The notes: generated from the letters alone by a model not told the origin. A DNA stretch of 43,202 nt from CAZDCD01 sp964503885 (GCA_964503885.1 CAZDCD010000032.1:1-43202), one strand, 5' to 3'; positions 6,852-16,460 are shown, counted from the first letter of the stretch. Translations and numbers: made by a program.

Positions 6852-8750
6852 ATGAGCAATCCCGAATATTGCAACTCATTGTCCGGTTATTCCAGACTCG
6901 ACACCAGAACCGTATCTGTCGGAAATATTCCCCTTGGAGGTTCAACCGCCATTCGTATTCAGTCGATGACCAATACCGAAACCCGGGATGTGGCAGCCAC
7001 CGTAAGCCAGTGCCGAAGAATTTTTGATGAGGGTGCCGATTTCATTCGCATTACCATACCTTCGGTTAAGGATATTGAATATCTTGAAAATATAAAGAAA
7101 ACCCTTCATAAAGAAGGATATACCGGACCGCTGATTGCCGATGTGCACTTTAATCCGCGGGCAGCGGAAAAAGCAGCGTGTGTTGTCGAAAAGGTACGCA
7201 TAAATCCTGGTAATTACGCAGATGCCGCAAATACCGTTAACCCTTCCGGCTCCCCGGACGATTATCAGGTTGAGGGTGCATATATCAGGAATAAACTTGT
7301 TCCTCTGCTGGACACCTGCAAAAAGTGCAATACCGCTCTGAGGATCGGGGTGAACCACGGATCGCTCTCTGGCCGTATAATTAGCAGGTATGGCGACACA
7401 CCACTGGGAATGGCAGAGTCGGCAATGGAATATATCCGCATCTGCCATAAGGAATCTTTTGATAACCTTGTGGTATCGATAAAAGCCAGCAATACCATTA
7501 TTATGGTACATGCCACCCGGTTGCTTGTGAACAGGATGATCTCGGAAAACATGGTTTACCCGTTACATCTGGGCGTAACCGAAGCCGGGGAAGGTGAAGA
7601 CGGCAGGTTAAAATCGGCTGTAGGTATCGGCGCTCTGCTTGTCGACGGTATCGGCGATACCATAAGGGTCTCGCTGACCGAAGAGCCGGAAAAAGAGATC
7701 CCTGTTGCCGGCAAACTTATTGATTGTATCGCCGGCTGGAGTGCACTGAAGCCGGTTAAATCGTTCACAGATTATCCTGGAAGCCCGTTTGATTACCGCC
7801 GGAGAAAATCAACCAGGTCAGCAAATATAGGGGATTCCCAGTTGCCGGTGGTCATAGGCGCTCTCTCAGCCGGTGCAGGCGCCGGTATTCACAGTTTAAA
7901 TACATTGTACAATGGGAACCAGGTCCCTGATTATGTATTTTTCGATGACATTCCCGGGGGCCTGATCATTCCCGAATCCCTTAAAGTATTGACCCGCTTC
8001 GGTAACTGGCAAAAGAAATATTTGCACGATCAGCGGGTTCTGCCGGTACTGTCGTGCCATGAATACCTCCGGCAGGATGAAATTCCTGCAGCAGTGTTTT
8101 TTGTTCAGGTTGCGTATCCCGACATTTCTCCGGCATTCATTCAGAAAATAAAGTCCGATAGATCTGCTGTTCTGGTAGCTGCACATGAAAATCAGCATGG
8201 TTTTTACGGACAGCGCGCGCTTGTCTTTGAACTGATCAACTCGGAATGCTATAATCCTGTGGTTTTCAGAAACAGCTACAATGAACAAGATCCCGGAAAT
8301 TTTCAGCAACAGAGCGCTGCCAATCTGGGACCGTTGTTTATTGACGGCCTGGGTGACGGATTATGGCTTGAAAATGATACCCTCCGGGATCCGGGATTCA
8401 TCAGTTCAACGGCATTCGGCATACTTCAGGCAAGCAGGGCCCGAATTACCAGGACCGAATATATCTCCTGCCCTTCATGTGGAAGAACGTACTTTAACCT
8501 AATAGAAACATCGGCACGGATCAGAGAGAAGACCGCCCACCTGAAAGGACTTAAGATCGGCATTATGGGATGCATAGTTAACGGCATCGGTGAAATGGCC
8601 GATGCAGATTACGGGTATGTGGGAGCTGCCAGGGGGAAAATCACCCTGTACAAGGCCAGGCAGGTTGTAAAGCGCAATATACCCGAAGAAGATGCAGTAA
8701 AAGAACTCATCAACCTGATCCGGGAAAACGGTGACTGGGTAAATCCTTAG
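6852..8750 (+). CDS. ispG: (E)-4-hydroxy-3-methylbut-2-enyl-diphosphate synthase, long form
   Basis: IspG (GcpE) carries out the penultimate step of the MEP isoprenoid pathway, converting MEcPP to HMBPP with a [4Fe-4S] cluster. The N-terminal TIM-barrel is plain (GNIPLGGSTAIRIQSMTNTET, VADVHFNP, LGVTEAGEGEDG). The C-terminal cluster domain has C-P-S-C-G-R-T at residues 540-546, then Cys574 and Glu581 in GCIVNGIGE, the three cysteine ligands plus glutamate. At 632 residues it is the long plant/Bacteroidota form, with an extra domain of roughly 250 residues between barrel and cluster domain. I start at ATG 6852, which matches the family N-terminus (YCNSL); an upstream TTG in frame at 6786 would add an unlikely leader. 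The pathway enzyme IspD is encoded at 33200. Confidence 0.96.
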   Translation: MSNPEYCNSLSGYSRLDTRTVSVGNIPLGGSTAIRIQSMTNTETRDVAATVSQCRRIFDEGADFIRITIPSVKDIEYLENIKKTLHKEGYTGPLIADVHFNPRAAEKAACVVEKVRINPGNYADAANTVNPSGSPDDYQVEGAYIRNKLVPLLDTCKKCNTALRIGVNHGSLSGRIISRYGDTPLGMAESAMEYIRICHKESFDNLVVSIKASNTIIMVHATRLLVNRMISENMVYPLHLGVTEAGEGEDGRLKSAVGIGALLVDGIGDTIRVSLTEEPEKEIPVAGKLIDCIAGWSALKPVKSFTDYPGSPFDYRRRKSTRSANIGDSQLPVVIGALSAGAGAGIHSLNTLYNGNQVPDYVFFDDIPGGLIIPESLKVLTRFGNWQKKYLHDQRVLPVLSCHEYLRQDEIPAAVFFVQVAYPDISPAFIQKIKSDRSAVLVAAHENQHGFYGQRALVFELINSECYNPVVFRNSYNEQDPGNFQQQSAANLGPLFIDGLGDGLWLENDTLRDPGFISSTAFGILQASRARITRTEYISCPSCGRTYFNLIETSARIREKTAHLKGLKIGIMGCIVNGIGEMADADYGYVGAARGKITLYKARQVVKRNIPEEDAVKELINLIRENGDWVNP

Positions 8751-8965
8751 AAATGTCATAAATATACCGAAACGATTTTCTTAATTTTAATTTTCAATTT
8801 TCATGCTGATGCAAACTTTTTCCATATCAGTTGTTATTATGTCATACATCTGATAGTCATTCAATGAATGTGTCGGCAACATTCAATAACGATGATATAA
8901 AATGGTTTCTTCAGTGAAGGGTTAATGAAAAAAAGGCGAAATAGTATAAACCAAATAAACCGATT

Positions 8966-11900
8966 ATGAAATATTTACTTGTATTGGCATTTTTCGTGAT
9001 ACTCACGGTGGACACGAATGCCCAGGAAGAATCAAGACTTCTTCGTTTTCCGGCTGTTTATGATAATCAGGTAGTTTTCAGTTATGCCGGCGATCTCTAT
9101 ACAGTAAGCCGTTCAGGCGGAACGGCGAGGCAGCTGACAAACTATGTGGGATATGAAATGTTCGCCCGGTTTTCTCCAGACGGAAAAACAATTGCCTTCA
9201 CCGGACAATACGACGGCAATACCGAGGTATTTACCATTCCTTCTTATGGCGGGAAACCGGTGAGACTTACCTATACCGCAACACTTAAACGCGATGCGAT
9301 CGGTGACAGAATGGGGCCCAACAATATTGTTATGGCCTGGTCGCCCGACGGAAAAAATATTGTGTACCGCTCCAGACGTTATTCCTTCAACTCATTCAGG
9401 GGTCAGCTCTTCACCGTGCCTTCCGGCGGCGGATTGTCTTCGGAAATACCCCTGGTTAACGGGGGATTTTGCTCGTATTCACCCGACGGCAGGAAACTTG
9501 CATTCAACAGGGTTTTCAGGGAATTCAGAACATGGAAATATTACCGGGGAGGTATGGCCGATGATATATGGACCTATGATTTTACGACCGGCGAAGTCAC
9601 AAACCTCACCAAAAATCCGGCACAGGATATTTTCCCCATGTGGTATGGCAACACGGTTTATTTTCTTTCTGACCGCGACAGAACGATGAACCTGTTTGCC
9701 TATGATCTCGATACGCAGGAAACAAGGAAAATAACCGACTTTACCGAATACGATATCAAATTTCCTTCACTGGGAAACAATGCCATAGTCTTTGAGAACG
9801 GTGGGTTTATTTATATTTATGATATTGCTCCAGGGAAGGTCTCGAAAATAACTGTATCCATTACCAACGAAGTTTCCTCAGGCAGAGACGCTTATATTGA
9901 TGCATCAAAATATATCAATACTGCAGATATTTCCCCCGATGGGGAACGGCTGATCTTCGGAGCCAGGGGTGATATATTCAGCGTTCCTGCCAAAAAGGGG
10001 ATTACCCGTAACCTGACACAGAGCTCAGGGGCTCATGACCGTAACGGACGCTGGTCTCCCGACGGAAAATATATTGCCTATATTTCAGATAAGACAGGGG
10101 AATTTGAAATTTATATTCAAAAGCAGGACGGTTCGGAACCTCCGGTTCAACTCACAAAAAATGCAGATACTTACAAATTCGATATCCGTTGGTCCCCCGA
10201 CAGTAAGAAAATTCTCTGGAGCGATAAAAAATTCAGGCTCCTTTATGTGGATATTACAACCAGGGAGGTGGTCCTTGCTGATAAATCGGAATTCTGGGAG
10301 ATCCGCGATTTTAACTGGTCATCCGACAGCAAATGGATTGCCTATTCAAGGCCTGAACGGGAGAAATTAAGTAAGATTGTGCTCTACAGCACTGCAACAA
10401 AGTCAAAAACCGAGATAACAGACGGATGGTATGAAAGCACAGGACCTGCCTTCAGTGATGACGGGAAATACCTGTTATTCGTTTCATCAAGAACGTTTGA
10501 TCCCACATACAGCCAGACCGAGTGGAACCATGCCTATATCGACATGAGCAAGATCTACCTGGTTACCCTGGCAAAGTCCACAACATCTCCTTTTGCCCCT
10601 GAAGATGCTGAAGTTAAGATCAGCGAAAAAGAAACTCCGGAGAAAAAGCCTGAGGGAAAGAGTGAAAATGCCAAAATTACCGATATGAAGGTTGACCTTG
10701 ATGGCATAAGCAGCAGAATCGTTGAAGTCCCTGTAAAAGCCTCGAATTACGAAGGCATCGTCTGTGTCGGCAATAAAATATTTTATAACGAGAAAAGAGA
10801 CGAGGCTGAGAAACCTTCGGTTGGCATGTATGACCTTGAAAAAAAGGAAGAGAAAGATCTGGGTACAGGTCTTGGATTTGAAATATCGGCCAACGGCAAG
10901 AAGATGCTGGTACAGAAAGACAACAGCTTTGCTGTCATCGATCTTCCATCCGCTCCGATTGAAATGAAAGAACTCGTGGATCTATCCAATATGAAAGTAT
11001 GGGTGGATTATTCGAAAGAGTGGGAACAGATCTTTAATGAATGCTGGCGCCAGATGCGCGATTTTTTCTATGATCCCGGCATGCACGGACTCGACTGGAA
11101 AGCCGTGCATGATAAATATGCCGTATTGCTGCCGTATGTAAAAAACAGGGATGATCTTACGTATCTCATCGGTGAAATGATCGGTGAGCTGAATATAGGT
11201 CATGCCTATGTACTGAGCGGCGATAAACCCGAACCTGAAAGAATCTATACAGGGCTGCTCGGTGCGGAGTTGAGCCGTCATTCATCGGGATATTACAGGA
11301 TTGAAAAGATACTTGAAGGTGCAAACTGGAGCAAAGATCTGCGTTCTCCGCTTACCGAACTGGGAGTGGATGTTAAACAGGGAGATTTTATTCTTGCAAT
11401 AAACGGGAATTCAACGCGCGAAATGAAAAATATTTTTGAGGAGCTTGTGGGTAAAGCCGACCAGCAGACAGAACTTACTGTGAACGCAAAACCCGAAATG
11501 GCGGGAAGCAGAAAAGTGGTTATTATTCCCCTTAAGGATGAAGCCGATCTGTATTACTATGACTGGGTACAGGACAATATCCGTAAAGTCTCGGAGGCTA
11601 CCAACGGGGAAGTCGGGTATATCCACATCCCCGATATGGGATCAAACGGGCTTAACGAGTTCATCAGGCATTTTTATCCGCAGATCATGAAGAAAGGACT
11701 GATCATTGATGACCGGGGCAACGGGGGAGGCAATGTTTCTTCGATGATCATCGAGCGGCTCAGAAGAGAAATGATCCTCACAGATATCGCCAGGAATCAG
11801 ACCATAGGTATACCCGATCCTCCCGGTACATTTGTAGGTCCTAAAGTACTGCTCATCAATAACTATTCAGCCTCTGACGGCGATCTTTTCCCTTACCGGT

Positions 11901-12217
11901 TCAAAACAATGCATATGGGAACAGTAATAGGCATAAGAACCTGGGGAGGGGTTGTAGGCATTCGCGGACCGCTTCCGCTGATCGACGGGGGCAAACTGTA
12001 TAAGCCCGAATTCGCCAGTTACAGTATCGACGGTAAAACCTGGCCTATAGAGGGTTACGGGGTTGATCCGGATATCAATGTGGACAATAACCCTGCTGAA
12101 GAATATAAGGGAGTTGATGCCCAACTGAATAAGGCCATCGAGGTTGTAAAGGAAGAAATGAGCACTTACAAAAATTATATACAACCACCTCCACCATTTC
12201 CCGATAAGTCGAAATAA
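8966..12217 (+). CDS. Secreted tricorn-like S41 peptidase
   Basis: A 1083-residue exported protease with a clear signal peptide (MKYLLVLAFFVILTVDTNAQ). Residues about 25-520 contain repeated PD40/WD40-type beta-propeller blades (FSPDGKTIAFTGQ, WSPDGKNIVYRS, WSPDGKYIAYIS, WSPDSKKILWS). A tricorn-type C1 helical domain follows, then a PDZ domain near residues 770-850, and the S41 core. Catalytic residues are visible: His at 746 (NIGHAY), nucleophile Ser at about 970 followed by Asp (SASDGD), and Glu at about 1029 (PIEGYGVDPD). Archaeal tricorn is cytosolic; the signal peptide places this one in the periplasm, probably degrading peptides or misfolded proteins. A Pro/Lys/Glu-rich linker (near residue 550) separates propeller from catalytic half. 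It is transcribed alone and followed by a strong terminator. Confidence 0.93.
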   Translation: MKYLLVLAFFVILTVDTNAQEESRLLRFPAVYDNQVVFSYAGDLYTVSRSGGTARQLTNYVGYEMFARFSPDGKTIAFTGQYDGNTEVFTIPSYGGKPVRLTYTATLKRDAIGDRMGPNNIVMAWSPDGKNIVYRSRRYSFNSFRGQLFTVPSGGGLSSEIPLVNGGFCSYSPDGRKLAFNRVFREFRTWKYYRGGMADDIWTYDFTTGEVTNLTKNPAQDIFPMWYGNTVYFLSDRDRTMNLFAYDLDTQETRKITDFTEYDIKFPSLGNNAIVFENGGFIYIYDIAPGKVSKITVSITNEVSSGRDAYIDASKYINTADISPDGERLIFGARGDIFSVPAKKGITRNLTQSSGAHDRNGRWSPDGKYIAYISDKTGEFEIYIQKQDGSEPPVQLTKNADTYKFDIRWSPDSKKILWSDKKFRLLYVDITTREVVLADKSEFWEIRDFNWSSDSKWIAYSRPEREKLSKIVLYSTATKSKTEITDGWYESTGPAFSDDGKYLLFVSSRTFDPTYSQTEWNHAYIDMSKIYLVTLAKSTTSPFAPEDAEVKISEKETPEKKPEGKSENAKITDMKVDLDGISSRIVEVPVKASNYEGIVCVGNKIFYNEKRDEAEKPSVGMYDLEKKEEKDLGTGLGFEISANGKKMLVQKDNSFAVIDLPSAPIEMKELVDLSNMKVWVDYSKEWEQIFNECWRQMRDFFYDPGMHGLDWKAVHDKYAVLLPYVKNRDDLTYLIGEMIGELNIGHAYVLSGDKPEPERIYTGLLGAELSRHSSGYYRIEKILEGANWSKDLRSPLTELGVDVKQGDFILAINGNSTREMKNIFEELVGKADQQTELTVNAKPEMAGSRKVVIIPLKDEADLYYYDWVQDNIRKVSEATNGEVGYIHIPDMGSNGLNEFIRHFYPQIMKKGLIIDDRGNGGGNVSSMIIERLRREMILTDIARNQTIGIPDPPGTFVGPKVLLINNYSASDGDLFPYRFKTMHMGTVIGIRTWGGVVGIRGPLPLIDGGKLYKPEFASYSIDGKTWPIEGYGVDPDINVDNNPAEEYKGVDAQLNKAIEVVKEEMSTYKNYIQPPPPFPDKSK

Positions 12218-12252
12218 GATCAGCAACGGTTTTTCCTGTAAGGAAATAAGGG

Positions 12253-12288
12253 CTGCCGGATTAATCCTGTAATCCGGCAGTTCATTTT
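12253..12288 (+). terminator. Rho-independent terminator after the S41 peptidase gene
   Basis: A perfect 11-bp stem (CTGCCGGATTA / TAATCCGGCAG) with a 6-base loop begins 36 bases after the stop codon and is followed by TTCATTTT. It is the natural end of the peptidase transcript. Confidence 0.8.
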
Positions 12289-12569
12289 CACCGTGTACGG
12301 CTCATGTTTTGTCTGAAATCATGTTTTCATAGAATGTCTTTAAAATCAGGATCCTATCTTATGCTGGGTGAACTATTTCAAGCTTATTGTCTGGCCGGGC
12401 CCGAAGGGCCTGTTTGTTCTTTTTGTAACCAGGGTCTTTTTAAAATGGTAACAGAGTTGCAGAGCAGTGACCTGTTTATAGAAAAAGCCATCGGGACCAT
12501 TCCCTGCGTCAGGTTTTCAAATGGATCATGCAAAAATAAAATCACGGAAAATCCCGGAACGATGTCTTG
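12289..12569. other. Non-coding interval with no clear content
   Basis: Between the peptidase terminator and the convergent small-protein gene I see no convincing gene. A plus-strand open frame (12304-12651) runs through it but has no family resemblance and overlaps the opposite gene. A short GC hairpin (GGCCC-GAA-GGGCC, 12398-12410) followed by a T-rich stretch may be decayed or a weak terminator. Confidence 0.4.
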
Positions 12570-13040
12570 TTATTTGAAAGTAATCGATTCGATATCTTTT
12601 GTGGAGATAGGTTTTTCAAATGGTTTGCCTGTAAGCGGATTGATCATCTGAACCCTGATCTGGTTGTATTTTTCAACCGATCCGTAGCACGCCATATACA
12701 ATTCGGCTTCTTCAAGATCAAACGATTGCCCGTTTTTTTTATAAACAGTTATGGTACCTTTCTGGTTGCCTACCGATGATACCGGTTCTTCTGTAAATCC
12801 CTGCAATACCAGCTTGTTGATTTCGGAATAATCATTTGTTTCGGTGTGGCTGCCAAGATATTTCCCTTTAAGGGTTATCGAGCTGTCAAAGAATTTGCTT
12901 GAACTGCAATTCAACTGACCAAAGTGATAAACCTCGAGTATTTCACCATCATTGAGCCTGATGACAGCCGGAACATTTTTATGCCCGATTATCCCTGAAG
13001 AAAGGAATAAGGCAAGCAGAATGGATAATGCTATTCTCAT
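12570..13040 (-). CDS. Small secreted hypothetical protein
   Basis: A 156-residue protein with an N-terminal signal segment (MRIALSILLALFLSSGI). The mature part is beta-rich with two similar short stretches of the form 'xxVYKKNGQSFDLEE' and 'xVIRLNDGEILEVYHF', a pattern seen in small periplasmic beta-sandwich proteins, but I cannot name the family. Two cysteines (CSSSKF and MACYG) could form a disulfide. It is a single gene, convergent with the S41 peptidase and separated from the thioesterase gene upstream by about 120 AT-rich bases that could hold its promoter. Confidence 0.6.
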   Translation of the reverse strand: MRIALSILLALFLSSGIIGHKNVPAVIRLNDGEILEVYHFGQLNCSSSKFFDSSITLKGKYLGSHTETNDYSEINKLVLQGFTEEPVSSVGNQKGTITVYKKNGQSFDLEEAELYMACYGSVEKYNQIRVQMINPLTGKPFEKPISTKDIESITFK

Positions 13041-13158
13041 GTCTGGTTTATTTAATTTTTCGTTTAATCTGCAGCAATTTAAGCATTTTTGCTGGTTTCT
13101 AAAATTAACGATTTATTTAAATTAAACCGCATTTTAGGTTGTTTTATTGCACGGCCCG

Positions 13159-13593
13159 TCATTTAGCCACATCCAATAGCTTTATCCTTACGGTTTCGGG
13201 CATGGCGGCTATTTTGCCGGCCGTATAATCATAACATACAAGGCCTGTTTTTATCCTGGCGACTTCTCTGTCGTCTGATATCCTGACCATCTTATACAAC
13301 ATGTCGAATCCTGCTGTGCTAAGATTTTGCACGGCTACGTATATGCGTAACCGGTCTCCGTAAAATCCTTCGGAACGGAACACAATAGCCGCATCGGTCA
13401 TGATTATCCCCGGTCCGCCGATGTTTTTTTCGGAATAACCCAGGGAATGCAGGAATTGTATTCTGGCTTCGTGCACCAGTGACAACACAGAATCATTCCC
13501 GAGGTGTCCTCCGTAATTGATATCGGAAATGCGCACAGCTATTTCGGTTTCAAAGGGCCAGTGCTCCGGAAAATCAATTTTTATCCTGCTCAT
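13159..13593 (-). CDS. Hotdog-fold acyl-CoA thioesterase (4HBT/YbgC type)
   Basis: A 144-residue single hotdog domain. The 4HBT/FadM-type opening is visible: strand ETEIAVRISDINYGGHLGNDSVLSLVHEAR, with the catalytic-type Asp (ISDINYGGHLGN) and Glu (HEAR) in their usual places, followed by the FRSEGFYGDRLRIYV strand. Such enzymes hydrolyse acyl-CoA thioesters in the cytosol. Its start codon overlaps the end of the HAD phosphatase gene by 20 bases, so the pair is probably one transcript. The natural substrate cannot be told from sequence. Confidence 0.78.
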   Translation of the reverse strand: MSRIKIDFPEHWPFETEIAVRISDINYGGHLGNDSVLSLVHEARIQFLHSLGYSEKNIGGPGIIMTDAAIVFRSEGFYGDRLRIYVAVQNLSTAGFDMLYKMVRISDDREVARIKTGLVCYDYTAGKIAAMPETVRIKLLDVAK

Positions 13594-14236
13594 CGTTAAA
13601 AAGGTTTGTCAGGGTTAGTGGATTTTTAAGAAGAAATGCATGCATACCCAGTTTCCGGGCCGATTCAATATTTTGTAGCGAGTCATCGATCAGCAGGGTT
13701 TCGCAGGCATCGAGACGGCTGTCATTCAGTACGAATTGAAAAATTTCCGCATCGGGTTTTCTCATGCCCAATTCACAGGAAAAATAGTTTTTTTCAAATA
13801 TCTGCAGGTATTTGCTGTTTCCGGATCCTTCGCCAGGCATGCTGACGGATTTTTGCATGTGGATGCGATTTGTATTGCTTAACAGGAAGATACGGTAACA
13901 CCTGCTGATCTGATAAAGCAGCTCAACTCTCTCCTCCGGTATATCGCCCAGCATCGACATCCAGGCATGATCGATCTGCCGGTCGGTTGCTGGTGTTTTC
14001 ATGAGAGATCTCAACGCATCGCGGAATTTTTCCGGTGAGATGATGCCCTTTTCAAAGTCCCTGTAAACCGTATGCTGGGATAACAGATTAAAGTGTGTCC
14101 CGAAACCTGCAATACCCAGTTTTTCAAATTCCCTGCTGCATCGTTCAAAGTCAAGGTCAATGATTACCCCTCCCAAGTCGAACAGGATATTTTTTATTTG
14201 TAAGCCCTTTCCAAAGACAGCCTCCGATAATTTCAT
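13574..14236 (-). CDS. HAD-superfamily phosphatase
   Basis: A hydrolase of about 220 residues of the HAD superfamily (YihX / IA-like). Motif I is DLGGVIIDLD with the second acidic residue replaced by Val-Ile-Ile-Asp spacing typical of D-x-G-G-V-x-x-D; motif II is LLSNTN; the motif III lysine lies in GMRKPDAEIF; motif IV is LLIDDSLQNIESAR. It would remove phosphate from a small phosphorylated metabolite. I start at ATG 14236; a TTG at 14266 would add ten residues. It is divergent from mtnA with only about 45 bases between starts, and overlaps the thioesterase gene by 20 bases. A link to methylthioribulose-phosphate metabolism is possible but unproven. Confidence 0.8.
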   Translation of the reverse strand: MKLSEAVFGKGLQIKNILFDLGGVIIDLDFERCSREFEKLGIAGFGTHFNLLSQHTVYRDFEKGIISPEKFRDALRSLMKTPATDRQIDHAWMSMLGDIPEERVELLYQISRCYRIFLLSNTNRIHMQKSVSMPGEGSGNSKYLQIFEKNYFSCELGMRKPDAEIFQFVLNDSRLDACETLLIDDSLQNIESARKLGMHAFLLKNPLTLTNLFNDEQDKN

Positions 14237-14281
14237 TACTTTTAAAGTTGAATTACGAAACACCAAATTTCGTCATTAATT

Positions 14282-15403
14282 ATGAAAGTAAATGGCGCTC
14301 ATTATGAAACAATCTGGGTTGAACAGGGTGAAAGGCCGTTTGTACGCATTATAGACCAGCGGTTTTTACCCTTCGAGTTCAGAACGGAAGATTTACATAC
14401 GGCAGATGATTTTTACCGTGCCATTAAAGAAATGCATGTAAGAGGAGCCCCTTTGATTGGCGCGGCAGGAGCACTCGGGATGTATATGGCACTGGTGAAT
14501 TATGAGGGGCTGTCGGATCCTGCTGATTACCTCCGTGAAAAGGCCGGATACTTAAAATCTTCGAGACCAACTGCAGTGAACCTTGGTTATGCTGTCGACA
14601 GGATGATGCATACCCTGGCCGGCAGCGATGACCTGAGCGCTAAAATCGCCAAAGCCCTGGAAACCGCTATGAGCATTGTTGATGAAGAAAGGAGCAATTG
14701 CCTGAATATAGGGAAATATGGATTGCCGCTCATCGAAGAACTGTCTGTCAAAAATAACGGCAGGCCGGTAAATATCCTTACCCATTGCAATGCCGGCTGG
14801 CTGGCCTGTATTGATTATGGTACGGCTACAGCACCTGTTTACCTTGCACACGATAAAGGCATTAAATTGCATGTGTGGGTGGATGAAACACGACCGCTGA
14901 ACCAGGGATCTAAATTAACCGCCTGGGAGCTTCAGCAGCACGGTGTTGATTGTACCATTATTACGGATAATGCAGGGGGCCATCTTATGCAGCATGGCAT
15001 GGTGGATATGGTGATTGTCGGATGTGACAGGGCTACAGTAAACGGTGATGCAGCAAACAAGATAGGTACTTATCTGAAGGCGCTGGCTGCAAAAGACAAC
15101 AACATTCCGTTTTATGTTGCATTGCCATCTTCATCAATCGACTGGTCGGTTTCAGACGGGCTCAAAGAAATACCTATTGAAGAACGGGATGCCGATGAAA
15201 TAAAATATATCAGGGGAGTCTTAGATGGCAGGATCGAACAGGTAAGGATAACCGGCATCGACAGCCGGGCGGCCAATTATGCCTTTGATGTTACTCCTGC
15301 ACGGTTCATCACCGGATTTATCACCGAGAAGGGAATTTGTAAACCGGAAAAAAATAGTATCTTAGAGTTATTTCCGGAAAAGAGAAAAAAAGCGGCTTTA
15401 TGA
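14282..15403 (+). CDS. mtnA: S-methyl-5-thioribose-1-phosphate isomerase
   Basis: MtnA isomerises 5-methylthioribose-1-phosphate to 5-methylthioribulose-1-phosphate in methionine salvage. The sequence shows the family signatures MHVRGAPLIGAAGALG, catalytic Cys at residue 169 (THCNAGWLA) and catalytic Asp at residue 249 (VGCDRAT.NGDAANKIGT). At 373 residues it is of normal length and is distinguished from eIF2B relatives by the intact Cys/Asp pair. Its last codons overlap the start of mtnP in an ATGA, so the two are translationally coupled, giving MTA to methylthioribulose-1-phosphate as one unit. No mtnK, mtnB, mtnC or mtnD lies next to it. Confidence 0.94.
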   Translation: MKVNGAHYETIWVEQGERPFVRIIDQRFLPFEFRTEDLHTADDFYRAIKEMHVRGAPLIGAAGALGMYMALVNYEGLSDPADYLREKAGYLKSSRPTAVNLGYAVDRMMHTLAGSDDLSAKIAKALETAMSIVDEERSNCLNIGKYGLPLIEELSVKNNGRPVNILTHCNAGWLACIDYGTATAPVYLAHDKGIKLHVWVDETRPLNQGSKLTAWELQQHGVDCTIITDNAGGHLMQHGMVDMVIVGCDRATVNGDAANKIGTYLKALAAKDNNIPFYVALPSSSIDWSVSDGLKEIPIEERDADEIKYIRGVLDGRIEQVRITGIDSRAANYAFDVTPARFITGFITEKGICKPEKNSILELFPEKRKKAAL

Positions 15404-16152
15404 AAAGGATTGGCATTATAGGAGGCACCGGCCTTGAGCAATTGGGTCTGTTCAGCGAAAGCAGGGACGTTAAGCTGGAAACTCCTTTCGGTGAACCAAG
15501 CTCGGAATTGCAGACAGGAAAAGTAAACGGACTTGAGGTGGTTCATCTTGCTCGGCACGGAAGAGATCACCGCATTGCTTCTTCACGGGTGAATTACAGG
15601 GCTAACCTGTATGCGTTGCGTGAAATGGAATGCACACATATTTTATCGACCACCGCTTGCGGAAGCCTGAGGCAAGAGATCAATCCTGGGGAGTATATTG
15701 TTCTCGACCAGTTCATCGATTTTACAAGGTACAGGCCGAATACAATCTGCGAAGAATTCCAGCCCGACGAATTTCGCTATACGCCTTTGGCAAACCCATT
15801 TTCAGACGATCTGAGGGATGATCTCGTGGAGGCTGTTGTGTTGCTTAAACTTACAGTACATACAAAAGGTACGGTAATCACCATTGACGGACCGAGATTT
15901 TCTACCAGGGCCGAATCCAACCTTTATAAATCCTGGGGCGCTGATATCGTTAACATGACCACAGCGCCGGAGATAATCCTGGCCAATGAGCTGGGTATTC
16001 CCATAGCTACAATTGCCCTCTGCACCGATTTCGACTCCTGGCGTACAGACATTGGAAACCCGACAAATGCTGAAATCAGGGAGATCATTGACAACAACCT
16101 GAACAATCTCAGGGAAATCTTAAAAACAGGCCTTTCAAAAATGGAAAAGTAA
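15400..16152 (+). CDS. mtnP: S-methyl-5'-thioadenosine phosphorylase
   Basis: A 250-residue nucleoside phosphorylase of the MTAP/PNP-II family, cleaving methylthioadenosine with phosphate to adenine and methylthioribose-1-phosphate. Visible are the phosphate-binding GGTGLEQ at the N-terminus, RHGRDH, the STTACGSLRQEINPG block, and NMTTAPEIILANELG. The late TDFDSW matches the Asp of MTA phosphorylases (TDYDCW) rather than the Asn of guanosine/inosine enzymes, which supports MTA over purine nucleosides. It overlaps mtnA by four bases (ATGA). MTA itself would come from polyamine or acyl-homoserine-lactone-type chemistry elsewhere. Confidence 0.88.
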   Translation: MKRIGIIGGTGLEQLGLFSESRDVKLETPFGEPSSELQTGKVNGLEVVHLARHGRDHRIASSRVNYRANLYALREMECTHILSTTACGSLRQEINPGEYIVLDQFIDFTRYRPNTICEEFQPDEFRYTPLANPFSDDLRDDLVEAVVLLKLTVHTKGTVITIDGPRFSTRAESNLYKSWGADIVNMTTAPEIILANELGIPIATIALCTDFDSWRTDIGNPTNAEIREIIDNNLNNLREILKTGLSKMEK

Positions 16153-16357
16153 AACGGGCATACAACAAGGAACTGTCTACTGTGTAAGCGAGCAACTTAT
16201 ATTCAAAAACCTTTATCTCCTTTTCCTGTCAATCCAGACCACAATAGTCTTAATCTAGTAAAGCATATACATCCCTATGAGTATTTTCACGATTGAATAG
16301 ACCATACATTAATTTACTGATTGCCGGAAAATTCCAGCCTGTTCCATACAACCGAAT

Positions 16358-16389
16358 AAAAAAACTCCGGGACTACACGAGTCCCGGAG
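16358..16389 (-). terminator. Rho-independent terminator of the lamin-tail lipoprotein gene
   Basis: A perfect 10-bp stem (CTCCGGGACT / AGTCCCGGAG) with a 5-base loop. Read on the minus strand it is followed directly by seven Ts, and it begins about 70 bases after the stop of the lipoprotein gene at 16461. In the plus direction it has no T-run, so it does not serve mtnP well. The rest of the 16153-16460 interval shows no gene. Confidence 0.85.
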
Positions 16390-16460
16390 GGAATAAGCGA
16401 GTTGAAATTTCAACCTAACGCCTGACGAATTACCGATAACGCCTTTCGGCTATTGCATGA

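Noticed and set aside
12304..12651. Plus-strand open frame of 115 residues between the S41 peptidase and the small secreted protein
   Set aside because: No family resemblance, unusual composition, lies just after a terminator and overlaps the end of a better-supported gene on the other strand.
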